DNA of 64,000 bases from Candidatus Leptofilum gracile (GTDB lineage: Bacteria; Chloroflexota; Anaerolineae; Promineifilales; Promineifilaceae): positions 558,001-622,000 of the forward strand of contig JADJOJ010000010.1 in NCBI GenBank assembly GCA_016713825.1. Reading direction: 5' to 3'. The notes under the pieces were generated by a model, which was not told where the DNA came from, ran no database searches, and was given only the letters and a program-made list of their open reading frames with translations. Positions within the stretch are counted from its first letter, which is position 1. Every line of letters starts with the position of its first letter. This document shows positions 15,660-23,572 of this stretch, one piece after another. Position numbers and translations under genes: made by a program.

Positions 15660-17708
15660 ATGCCAAATAAATTAGCGCAAGAAACCAGCCCCTACCTGTT
15701 GCAACACGTGGAAAACCCCGTCGATTGGTATCCTTGGAGCGAAGAAGCGCTGCACCGCGCCCGCCAGGAAGACAAACCGATTTTGCTCAGCATTGGCTAC
15801 GCGGCGTGCCATTGGTGCCACGTCATGGCCCACGAATCGTTTGAAGACCCAGCCACGGCCGATTTTATGAACCGTCACTTTGTCAACATCAAGGTAGATC
15901 GGGAAGAGCGCCCCGACCTGGACGCCATTTACATGCAGGCTGTGGTGGCCCTCACCGGGCAGGGCGGCTGGCCGATGACTGTGTTCCTGACGCCAGAGGG
16001 ACGGCCGTTTTACGGCGGCACCTACTTCCCACCCGCGCCACGCTACGGCATGCCCAGCTTCATCCAGCTGATGCAGGGGATTGTGAACGCCTGGGAAACC
16101 AAGCGCAGCGAAATCATTCAAAGTTCAGGGGACATTACGAAGCATTTGCAGCGAACGGCCGTACTCACCGGCCAGGAAGATGTGCTCACCCCCAGCATGT
16201 TTGGCAAAGCCACCGAACTGTTGACCCAAACCTTTGACCACGAGCGCGGCGGCTTTGGCGGCGCACCCAAATTTCCCCCGTCCATGACCCTGGCCTATTT
16301 GCTGCAAAGCTTTGTGCTGCACCAAGACAGCCGCGCCCTGCACATGGCCGAAACCACCCTCAAAAAGATGGCCTACGGCGGCATGTACGACCAGCTCGGC
16401 GGCGGCTTTGCCCGCTACGCCACAGACGTCAACTGGCTGGTGCCCCACTTCGAGAAGATGCTGTACGACAACGCCTTGCTGGCCCGCGCTTATCTGCACG
16501 CCTACCAGGTAACGCAGGAACCGCTCTACCGCCGCATCGTTGAAGAAACGCTCGATTTTGTGCTCGCTGAACTGTGCCACGAAGACGGTGGCTTTTACAG
16601 CAGCTACGACGCCGACAGCGAAGGGGAGGAAGGCAAATTTTACACCTGGTCGGCCGCCGAAATTGAGGGGCATCTGGGCGAAGATGCCGACCTGTTCAAG
16701 CTGCGCTACGGCGTCACCGAGCGGGGCAACTGGGAAGGCACCAACATTCTCAACATCCAAAAAGAGCTGGATGAGGTGGCCTGGGCCAGCAAAATGAGCG
16801 AAGAACAAGCGGCGGAACGGCTGGCGGCGGCCAAACAAAAGCTGTACGACGTGCGCGCCCAGCGCATCTGGCCTGGGCTGGACGACAAGGTGCTAACTGC
16901 CTGGAACGGCCTGATGCTGGCCGCCTTTGCCGAGGCGGGGCGGGTGCTCAACCGGCCAGATTACACGGATACGGCCGTTCGCAACGCCCAATTCCTGCAC
17001 CAAACCATGCGCACGGAGAACGGCCGTCTGCTGCGCACCTGGAAAGCGGGCAGCGGCGCTGCCAAGTACAACGGCTACCTGGAAGATTACGCCTACCTGG
17101 CCGACGGCCTGCTGGCGCTCTACCAAACCACCTTCGACGAACGCTGGTTCCACTGGGCCCACGAGCTGGCCGAAGCGATGCGCACCCACTTCTCCGACGC
17201 CGACCACGGCGGCTTCTTCGACACCTCCGACGACCACGAAGCGCTCATCCACCGCCCCAAAGATTTGCAAGACAACGCTGTGCCCAGCGCCAACGCGATG
17301 GCGGCGCAGGTGTTGCTGAAGCTGAGCTTATATTTGGGGAATGAAAACTATTGGGAATTGGCGGAAACGGCCGTATCCTCCCTCTACGGCGCGATGGTGC
17401 AGTATCCAAATGCGTTTGCCCATTGGTTGGGAGCGGCCGTTTTCATCACCAGCCAGCCGCAAGAAGTGGCCATTATCGGTGACCCGGACGCCCCAGACAC
17501 CGAGGCGCTTATCGCCACCACCTTTGCCGCCTTCCGGCCCAATCTGGTGGTGGCCGCAGGCAGCCCCAGCAGCAGCATCCCGCTGCTCACCGAACGCCAG
17601 CGGCTGGATGACAAAGCCACCGCCTACGTCTGCCGCCGCTTTGTTTGCCAGCAGCCGGTCAATTCACCAGAGGCGCTGGCTGCACAGTTAGCTCAGGTTT
17701 CTTTCTAA
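15660..17708 (+). CDS. YyaL/DUF255 thioredoxin-fold protein
   Basis: A 682-residue protein of the YyaL/SSP411 family. The ATG at 15,660 is chosen because the family begins MPNKLAQETSPYLLQH and an AAGGAA site precedes it. The N-terminal thioredoxin-like domain (about 5-165) has the CxxC motif AACHWCHVM and the family hallmarks DREERPDLD, GGWPMTVFLTP and GGTYFPP. The rest is an alpha/alpha toroid (GGFGGAPKFPPSM, LVPHFEKMLYDNA, DADSEGEEGKFYTW). Related proteins are described as thioredoxin-domain or cellulose-catabolism-like, but no reaction is established. Length is normal and the frame is clean. Confidence 0.9.
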   Translation: MPNKLAQETSPYLLQHVENPVDWYPWSEEALHRARQEDKPILLSIGYAACHWCHVMAHESFEDPATADFMNRHFVNIKVDREERPDLDAIYMQAVVALTGQGGWPMTVFLTPEGRPFYGGTYFPPAPRYGMPSFIQLMQGIVNAWETKRSEIIQSSGDITKHLQRTAVLTGQEDVLTPSMFGKATELLTQTFDHERGGFGGAPKFPPSMTLAYLLQSFVLHQDSRALHMAETTLKKMAYGGMYDQLGGGFARYATDVNWLVPHFEKMLYDNALLARAYLHAYQVTQEPLYRRIVEETLDFVLAELCHEDGGFYSSYDADSEGEEGKFYTWSAAEIEGHLGEDADLFKLRYGVTERGNWEGTNILNIQKELDEVAWASKMSEEQAAERLAAAKQKLYDVRAQRIWPGLDDKVLTAWNGLMLAAFAEAGRVLNRPDYTDTAVRNAQFLHQTMRTENGRLLRTWKAGSGAAKYNGYLEDYAYLADGLLALYQTTFDERWFHWAHELAEAMRTHFSDADHGGFFDTSDDHEALIHRPKDLQDNAVPSANAMAAQVLLKLSLYLGNENYWELAETAVSSLYGAMVQYPNAFAHWLGAAVFITSQPQEVAIIGDPDAPDTEALIATTFAAFRPNLVVAAGSPSSSIPLLTERQRLDDKATAYVCRRFVCQQPVNSPEALAAQLAQVSF

Positions 17709-17718
17709 AAAGTTATAG

Positions 17719-17780
17719 GAGACTGGAGATTGGAGATTGGGGAGCTTTCAATCTCCAATCTCTACTCCCCAATCTCCCAA
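17719..17780. repeat. GGAGATTGG palindromic repeat between yyaL and the DUF488 gene
   Basis: Forward GGAGATTGG units are followed by complementary CCAATCTCC units, the same family as at 14,838-14,899. The array lies just upstream of the DUF488 start codon at 17,788. Confidence 0.85.
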
Positions 17781-17787
17781 TAAAATT

Positions 17788-18153
17788 ATGAAATACGACG
17801 AAATCACCCTACAACTCAAACGCATTACCGACGCACCCAGCCCCGACGACGGTTTTCGCGTGCTGGTAGACCGCCACTGGCCCAGCGACCTCAGCGAGGA
17901 GACCGCCCAAGTGGGCCTTTGGCTGGGCGACGTGGCTCCATCCCCCCGCCTGCGCAAATGGTTCAACCATGACCCGGCCCGCTGGGACGATTTTTTAGAT
18001 CAATATTTTGCGGAACTGGACGAAAATCCACAGGCAGTAACTGAGATGTTCCAAAAGGCCACCAGCAGCAAAATCACGCTGCTCTACACCGCCAAAGATG
18101 TGCGGCACAACCATGCCGTCGCCCTGAAAATGTATCTCGAAGGGGATGATTAG
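17788..18153 (+). CDS. DUF488 (YeaO-like) protein
   Basis: A 121-residue small cytosolic protein of the DUF488 family, with the diagnostic VLVDRHWPSDLSEE (usually VDRLWPRG), LWLGDVAPSPRLRKWFNHDP and LLYTAKDVRHNHAVAL. The ATG at 17,788 is preferred because the 17 codons upstream in frame are repeat DNA. The biochemical role of the family is not settled. The 3' end overlaps the convergent DUF3592 gene by four bases. Confidence 0.85.
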   Translation: MKYDEITLQLKRITDAPSPDDGFRVLVDRHWPSDLSEETAQVGLWLGDVAPSPRLRKWFNHDPARWDDFLDQYFAELDENPQAVTEMFQKATSSKITLLYTAKDVRHNHAVALKMYLEGDD

Positions 18154-18635
18154 GTAAAACGGGAGCGCAGCATCAGCGGCAGCACAATGAGGGGGATGCA
18201 GGTAAACAGTGCGCCCATCGCCAACAGCATGTAGCTGCTCCAGGTAACGCCGGGTTCGAGAACGGCCGTTTCCGGATCAGCCGGATCATAATGCACGGTT
18301 ACCCCGCTGCCCGCCGGGTAACGGGCCACAATCGCTTCCGCATGGTCTCGATCGCCACCGTACTGACCAAAACTTACGTTATCTGACGTGTAGGAAAAAT
18401 CATCCACCAAATAGCGAAAGGTCACATCGCCAAAATAAGATGTGCCATCCTCATCGCGGTCCACCCGCACGCTAGACGAAAGAATTTCGCCATCGGTCGT
18501 CGGCCAGCTTTCGCTAACCCGCGCATTTTGCAGTACAGACCAGCCCCAAATGGAGAGACCAATCCCGACGGCAAAAAACACAATCGTGAACAAAACAGTA
18601 GCTCCGCAGCCCATAGAGTCAGAGTTTTTGCGCAT
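18150..18635 (-). CDS. DUF3592 membrane protein
   Basis: A 161-residue protein with helices at about 12-35 and 133-155 flanking an exposed beta-rich domain. The domain has DUF3592 features (SWPTTDGEILSSSV, VTFRYLVDDFSYTSDNV, ARYPAGSGVTVHYDPADP, AVLEPG). No function is established for the family. It is likely monocistronic. Confidence 0.8.
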   Translation of the reverse strand: MRKNSDSMGCGATVLFTIVFFAVGIGLSIWGWSVLQNARVSESWPTTDGEILSSSVRVDRDEDGTSYFGDVTFRYLVDDFSYTSDNVSFGQYGGDRDHAEAIVARYPAGSGVTVHYDPADPETAVLEPGVTWSSYMLLAMGALFTCIPLIVLPLMLRSRFT

Positions 18636-18691
18636 GTTGATTTTCCTTTATCAGCGTTTTGTCCTTATAATCGCTTTCACTTTTGCAGCGG

Positions 18692-20599
18692 CTATTCATT
18701 CTTTTGATGCGGATACCCCAGCTCAGCCAAATCTGCCGCGATCTCTGCCAAAATGGCTGGATTGTCAATGGTGGCCGGAACGCGGTATGCTTCGCCATCG
18801 GCGATTTTCTTCATGGTGCCCCGCAGCACCTTGCCAGATCGCGTTTTGGGCAACCGCTCCACCACTGCGGCAATTTTGAAAGAGGCAACCGGCCCAATCC
18901 TCTCCCGCACCATCTGCACCAACTCTTTGATAATTGCATCGTGCGGCCGATTGACACCTGCCTTCAACACCACCGTCCCCAGCGGAATTTCCCCCTTCAG
19001 CGCATCCGCCACGCCAATGACGGCACATTCGGCTACGTCTGGATGGGCAGCCAGCACCTCCTCCATCGCCCCGGTAGACAGGCGGTGCCCCGCCACGTTG
19101 ATGATGTCATCCGTGCGGCTCATGATCCACAAATAGCCATCTTCATCCTTGAAACCGGCATCGGCCGTGCTGTAGTAGCCGGGGAAGTTGCTCAGGTAGG
19201 TTTGCTTGTACCCTTCGTCGTTGTGCCACAGCGTGGGCAGGCAGCCGGGCGGCAGCGGCAGCTTGATGACGATACTGCCAATCTCGCCCGCGTCTGCTTC
19301 CTCTTCGTACACGTCTAAAATGCGCACGTCGTAGCCGGGCACGGGTACCGTGGCGGAGCCGGGCTTGATGGGCAGCTGCTCCAATCCCAGCAAATTGGCG
19401 CAAATTGGCCAGCCGGTTTCCGTTTGCCACCAATGATCAATCACCGGCACCTTCAGCTTTTCTTCGGCCCATTGCAGCGTGGCCGGATCGCACCGTTCGC
19501 CAGCCAGGAACAGCGTGCGGAAATGGCTGAGATCGTACGGTTCCAGGTAGGAGGCGTCTGGATCGTCTCGCTTGATGGCCCGGAAGGCGGTGGGGGCGGT
19601 AAACAGTACGTTCACTTTGTGCTCAGAAATGACGCGCCAAAAGGCACCGGGGTCGGGGGTGCCCACCGGCTTGCCTTCGTACAAAATGGTGGTGCAGCCG
19701 TAAAACAGCGGCGCGTAAACAATGTAGGAGTGGCCCACCACCCAGCCCACGTCGGAAGCGGCCCAGTACACATCGCCGGGCTGTACGCCGTAGACATATT
19801 TCATGCTCCAATGGAGGGCGACCAGATGGCCGCCGTTGTCGCGCACGACGCCTTTGGGCATGCCGGTGGTGCCGGAGGTGTACAAAATGTAGAGCGGGTC
19901 GGTGGCGGCGACGGGGACACAGTCGGCCGGTTTGGCCTGCTGCATGGCGGCTTGCCAATCCACGTCGCGCCCTTCCACCAGGCTGGCTGGGGCTTGCGGT
20001 CGTTGCAAAATGACGCAGGTTTGGGGCTTGTGCGTGGCCAGATCGATAGCTTCATCCAGCAGCGGTTTGTACGGGATGACGCGGTTTACTTCAATGCCGC
20101 AGGAGGCGCTGACGATGAGTTTGGGTTTGGCGTCGTCGATGCGGGTGGCCAGCTCTTTGGCGGCAAAGCCGCCAAACACCACGGAGTGAATGGCCCCAAT
20201 GCGGGCGCAGGCGAGCATGGCGATGACGGCTTCGGGCACCATCGGCAGGTAGATGACGACGCGGTCTCCTTTGGCTGCGCCGTGCTGCTGCAAAACCCCG
20301 GCAAAGCGGGCGACCTGGTCTAGCAATTCGGCGTAGGTAAATTTTTGGATGGTGTTGGTGACGGGGCTGTCGTAGATGAGGGCGAGCTGTTGGGAACGGC
20401 CGTTCCCAACGTGCCGATCTAGCGCATTGTAACAACTGTTCACTTCTGCCCCGTTGAACCAGCGGTAAATGGGCGCTTCAGACGCATCCAAAAGGGTGTC
20501 CCACTTTTTGTACCAATCAATCGCTTCTGCCGCTTCCGCCCAAAAACCGAGCGGATCCTTTTGCCATTTTTGGTAGGTAGCGTGATAACTCTGGGACAT
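18692..20599 (-). CDS. prpE: PrpE/Acs-type acyl-CoA synthetase (propionyl- or acetyl-CoA synthetase)
   Basis: A 635-residue AMP-forming acyl-CoA ligase that would convert a short-chain acid, ATP and CoA to acyl-CoA. It has the P-loop YTSGTTGMPKGVV, the A5 segment DHWWQTETGWP, the hinge region ISRTDDIINVAGHRLSTG-like stretch (WIMSRTDDIINVAGHR), and the catalytic lysine in KTRSGKVLRG. Segments such as SDVGWVVGHSYIVYAPL and YEGKPVGTPDPGAFW favour PrpE over classical Acs, but acetate use is possible. The ATG at 20,599 follows GGAGGAAATT. The gene stands alone. Confidence 0.9.
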   Translation of the reverse strand: MSQSYHATYQKWQKDPLGFWAEAAEAIDWYKKWDTLLDASEAPIYRWFNGAEVNSCYNALDRHVGNGRSQQLALIYDSPVTNTIQKFTYAELLDQVARFAGVLQQHGAAKGDRVVIYLPMVPEAVIAMLACARIGAIHSVVFGGFAAKELATRIDDAKPKLIVSASCGIEVNRVIPYKPLLDEAIDLATHKPQTCVILQRPQAPASLVEGRDVDWQAAMQQAKPADCVPVAATDPLYILYTSGTTGMPKGVVRDNGGHLVALHWSMKYVYGVQPGDVYWAASDVGWVVGHSYIVYAPLFYGCTTILYEGKPVGTPDPGAFWRVISEHKVNVLFTAPTAFRAIKRDDPDASYLEPYDLSHFRTLFLAGERCDPATLQWAEEKLKVPVIDHWWQTETGWPICANLLGLEQLPIKPGSATVPVPGYDVRILDVYEEEADAGEIGSIVIKLPLPPGCLPTLWHNDEGYKQTYLSNFPGYYSTADAGFKDEDGYLWIMSRTDDIINVAGHRLSTGAMEEVLAAHPDVAECAVIGVADALKGEIPLGTVVLKAGVNRPHDAIIKELVQMVRERIGPVASFKIAAVVERLPKTRSGKVLRGTMKKIADGEAYRVPATIDNPAILAEIAADLAELGYPHQKNE

Positions 20600-21221
20600 A
20601 ATTTCCTCCAATTTTGAATGTTCTTGGGTAAAGCGATACGGCCGTTGCCTTAAAAATCTGTCGGCAGTATAAGCTGTGTAAAGCCGATTAACAACAGCTA
20701 TTTTTCAGCGGCAGTAGGCGAATCGTTTACCGTTTGTTGTTTGGTGCGTTGGCAGAACGGCGTAAACTTGGCCACGAGCGTCTGCGTTCACCTGCGGCCT
20801 ATATTCACAGGAGCTTTCATGAATGGCGGCACACCAACACAAATAAAAGGGACACAGATGAACACAGGTTTTCACAGATTTTTATTTGCGTTCATCTGTG
20901 TCCTATTTTCAGATGAAAACCCAACCTCCGGGAGGTTCAGTGCGTAACAGAGGCCATTTTTGAAGCCTCCCGGAGGTTTATTTCCTAAGGAGACTTCATG
21001 AGCGCAGGCTCAACACAATGAATGAAAAGGACACAGATTAACACAGATTTCCACAGATTTTAATCCGCGTAAATCCGCGTACATCCGCGTCCCATTTTCT
21101 AAGGAGACGACACCAACTGTCGTTGACCACCATGAATGAAAACCCAACCTCCGGGAGGTTCAGTGCGTAACAGAGGCCATTTTTGAAGCCTCCCGGAGGT
21201 TTATTTTCAGAGGAGGATTGC
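20600..21221. repeat. Intergenic region of serial hairpin cassettes with constant flanks (locus A)
   Basis: This 620-bp stretch holds no clear gene. From about 20,815 it consists of four successive units, each beginning near ATGAATG or GATGAAAA and ending near CCTATTTTCAGA or TTTCTAAGGAGA. The interiors differ: a GGACACAGATGAAC hairpin (20,850-20,903), a CCTCCGGGAGG/CCTCCCGGAGG hairpin (about 20,926-20,980), an ACACAGATT/ATCCGCGT tract (about 21,028-21,095), and a second, near-identical copy of the CCTCCGGGAGG unit (about 21,139-21,205). The last unit supplies the AGAGGAGG ribosome site of the epimerase. Between units lie mini reading frames such as MSAGSTQ (from about 20,998). The first 200 bp show nothing recognisable apart from ACGGCCGT at about 20,638. 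Confidence 0.75.
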
Positions 21222-22181
21222 ATGAAAATTGCCGTTACGGGAGCTGCCGGGTTTATTGGCTCCCATTTAGCAGAGACGTTGGCCAAACAGGGTCATGAAG
21301 TTGTGGGCATAGACAGCTTCACCAACTATTACGCCCCTGAACTGAAACAGGCCAACGCGGAAGATATTGCCGCCGCCGGGGTGACGCTGCATCGCCTGGA
21401 TTTAGCCACCGATGATCTGGCCTCGGCGCTGGCTGGGGTGGAGTTTGTGTTTCATTTGGCAGGGCAGCCGGGCATTTCCGCCAGCACGCCGCTGGCGGAT
21501 TATGTGCGCAACAACATTGTGGCGGTGGATAATTTGTTGACGGCGTGCCAGCGGCAGCCATCGCTGCGCCTTTTTGTGAATGTGGCGACTTCTTCGGTAT
21601 ACGGCCGTCACGCCTACGACCCTGAAACAGAACCCCCAAAACCAACATCCTACTACGGTGTCACCAAACTCGCCGCCGAGCAGCTGGCGCTGGCTTTGCA
21701 CCGGGAAAAACGGTTCCCCGCCTGCTCGCTGCGCATCTTTTCGGTGTATGGCCCGCGCGAACGGCCAGAAAAACTGTACCCCAAACTCATTCGCAGCATC
21801 CTCACGGACACGCCGTTCCCCCTGTTTGAAGGCAGCGAAACGCATTCGCGCAGCTACACCTTCGTGGGCGACATCATCGAAGGGTTTGTCTCGGTGTTGG
21901 ATCAACCAGAAAAACTGATTGGCGAAATCATCAACATGGGCAGCGATGTGGAGATGACCACCGGTGAGGGCATTGCGATTATTGAGCAAATCATGGGTAA
22001 AAAGGCGAAGCTGGACATTCGCCCCAAGCGCCCCGGCGACCAGCTGCACACTTGCGCCAACATCGGCAAGGCGCGGGAACTGTTGGGGTATAATCCTCAT
22101 ACTCAGCTCGCCGATGGCCTGCGGGCGGAGGTGGATTGGTACGTTAACCGCATCTATGCCAACAACCTGCACAATGTTTGA
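21222..22181 (+). CDS. NAD-dependent sugar-nucleotide epimerase/dehydratase
   Basis: A 319-residue extended SDR. The ATG at 21,222 follows AGAGGAGG and gives the expected N-terminus MKIAVTGAAGFIGSHLAE with the GxxGxxG NAD-binding motif. The catalytic serine and YxxxK are in VATSSVYGRH and TSYYGVTKLAAEQ. SVYGPRERPEKL and RPGDQLHTCANIGKARELLGY resemble UDP-glucuronate or UDP-glucose 4-epimerases. The substrate is therefore probably a UDP-sugar for surface polysaccharide synthesis, but this cannot be fixed from sequence. Its start region lies in the hairpin-cassette array. Confidence 0.88.
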   Translation: MKIAVTGAAGFIGSHLAETLAKQGHEVVGIDSFTNYYAPELKQANAEDIAAAGVTLHRLDLATDDLASALAGVEFVFHLAGQPGISASTPLADYVRNNIVAVDNLLTACQRQPSLRLFVNVATSSVYGRHAYDPETEPPKPTSYYGVTKLAAEQLALALHREKRFPACSLRIFSVYGPRERPEKLYPKLIRSILTDTPFPLFEGSETHSRSYTFVGDIIEGFVSVLDQPEKLIGEIINMGSDVEMTTGEGIAIIEQIMGKKAKLDIRPKRPGDQLHTCANIGKARELLGYNPHTQLADGLRAEVDWYVNRIYANNLHNV

Positions 22182-22182
22182 A

Positions 22183-22262
22183 TGGGACACGGATAATACG
22201 GATTTCGATATGGCGTTATCCGTGTCATCCGTCAAATCCGTGACCCATTTTGGGGAGATTGC
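22183..22262. repeat. Hairpin cassette upstream of the SDR gene
   Basis: GACACGGATAA (22,186-22,196) and its complement (22,216-22,226) form a hairpin. The unit begins at the epimerase stop codon (GAATGGG) and ends CCCATTTTGGGGAGA, which supplies the ribosome site of the next gene. The layout matches the cassettes at 20,815-21,221 and 61,384-61,689. Confidence 0.75.
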
Positions 22263-22265
22263 CAA

Positions 22266-23075
22266 ATGCCAGAGAAAAAAGTGGTTTTGATAACGGGGGC
22301 GTCGTCGGGGTTGGGGCGGGCGTGTGCGGCCCATTTGGTTGGGAAAGGATTCACGCTGTTTGGCACCAGCCGCCAGCCAGCGGAGATGCCCGCCGGGGTG
22401 CAACCGATTGCCCTGGACGTGACGAATGATGTGTCGGTGGCGCAGGCGGTGACGGCCGTTCTCAAAAAAGCGCCCCGCATTGATGTCCTCGTTAACAACG
22501 CGGGTATGGGCATTGCCGGTTCCATCGAGGAAACCAGCATCGAAGAGGCCCGCCGCCAGTTCGAAGTAAACTTTTTTGGGGCGATGCGGCTGTGCCAGCA
22601 GGTGATTCCGGTGATGAGAAAGCAGGGAAACGGCCGTATCGTCAACATCAGCTCGCTGGCAGGCACCATCGGGCTGCCGTTTCAGGGGCTGTACAGCGCC
22701 AGCAAATTTGCCCTGGAAGGGTTGAGCGAGGCCATGCGGCTGGAATTGGAACCGTTCAACATACAGGTGGTGGTCATCCAGCCGGGCGACTTTCGTACCC
22801 GCTTCACCGCCAGCCGCAGCGTGGTGGAAGCAGCGCAGAACAGCCAGACGTACGGCAGCCGTTTCGCCACGGCCCTGCAACGGTACGTCGCCGAAGAAAA
22901 CAACGGGGCCGATCCGCATCTGGTGGCTGAGCTGCTGCACCGGATTATTTTGGCCAGGTCGCCCCGGCTGCGCTACCGGGTGGGGGCGTGGTCGCAGCGG
23001 GCTTTTGTGGGGATACGGCCGTTTCTCCCCGACAAACTTTTCACCCGCCTCCTGGCCAACTACTACGACCTTTAG
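22266..23075 (+). CDS. Classical SDR-family oxidoreductase
   Basis: A 269-residue short-chain dehydrogenase with the Rossmann motif TGASSGLGRACA, NNAGMG, the catalytic serine in NISSLAG and YSASKFA. It is 84 bp downstream of the epimerase in the same direction, so co-transcription is plausible. The substrate is unknown. The C-terminal region is typical of SDRs that act on lipids or steroids, but that is only a resemblance. Confidence 0.88.
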   Translation: MPEKKVVLITGASSGLGRACAAHLVGKGFTLFGTSRQPAEMPAGVQPIALDVTNDVSVAQAVTAVLKKAPRIDVLVNNAGMGIAGSIEETSIEEARRQFEVNFFGAMRLCQQVIPVMRKQGNGRIVNISSLAGTIGLPFQGLYSASKFALEGLSEAMRLELEPFNIQVVVIQPGDFRTRFTASRSVVEAAQNSQTYGSRFATALQRYVAEENNGADPHLVAELLHRIILARSPRLRYRVGAWSQRAFVGIRPFLPDKLFTRLLANYYDL

Positions 23076-23091
23076 CATCATTTTCTAAAAT

Positions 23092-23172
23092 ACATTGACG
23101 CAAAGGGGCAAAAGATAAAAAGAGACAACTTTGCCCCTAAAAACCTTTGCGTTCTTTGCATCAAAAAATATT
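23092..23172. repeat. Intergenic inverted repeat (GACGCAAAGGGGCAAA type)
   Basis: GACGCAAAGGGGCAAA near 23,097 is answered by TTTGCCCC and TTTGCGTTC on the other side, giving an imperfect long hairpin of about 60 bp after the SDR gene. It could act as a terminator. It is unrelated in sequence to the other hairpins. Confidence 0.6.
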
Positions 23173-23300
23173 CGAGTCGGGGTTCCGTGATTGCCTAACT
23201 TGCAACCAATTCCCCACCGCCTGCGTAGAAAGGGACAGAATAACAAATGAACTGTCAGGTGGTGTTTATGACCATCTGTAACTTGTGGAGGTATTGAAAA

Positions 23301-23486
23301 ATGACAGTAAAAGATAATCGTCTACGGCGACAAAATGGCATCTTCTTAGGCGTTTGCGGTGGCCTGGCCGCCTGGACCGGCATCAACGTTTTCTGGTTCC
23401 GGCTCCTCTTCTTCATCCTGCTGCTGCCCGGCGGCGCGTCGGCCATTCCGTATTTTATTTTGTGGCTCGTTATGCCCAAAAAATAA
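23301..23486 (+). CDS. PspC-domain small membrane protein
   Basis: A 61-residue protein that is essentially one PspC domain. It has the basic start DNRLRRQNGIFLGVCGGLAAW, then a long hydrophobic hairpin (FWFRLLFFILLLPGGASAIPYFILWLVMP). PspC proteins sense or respond to membrane stress. It is preceded by a TGGAGG ribosome site and stands alone, without other phage-shock genes nearby. Confidence 0.88.
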   Translation: MTVKDNRLRRQNGIFLGVCGGLAAWTGINVFWFRLLFFILLLPGGASAIPYFILWLVMPKK

Positions 23487-23572
23487 TTAATGGTTAATGG
23501 TTAATAGAAAATTGTAAATGGTAAAGTCTAACCGTTAACCATTTACCATTTACAATTAACCATTAACCATTT
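23487..23572. repeat. TTAATGG-type repeat forming an inverted repeat between convergent genes
   Basis: TTAATGGTTAATGG units (from about 23,489) are answered by complementary TTAACCATTTACC units up to about 23,570. They fill the gap between PspC and the convergent aminotransferase fusion and reach into its last codons. A terminator-like role is possible. Confidence 0.85.

Noticed and set aside
20815..21221. CRISPR or integron-like array at the cassette region
   Set aside because: Repeats differ in length and sequence, there is no integrase, and interiors are hairpins rather than genes.
21402..23081. A 559-codon minus-strand frame opposite the epimerase and SDR genes
   Set aside because: It runs through two clear plus-strand genes and the repeat region between them, with shadow-like composition (His/Arg/Gln-rich).
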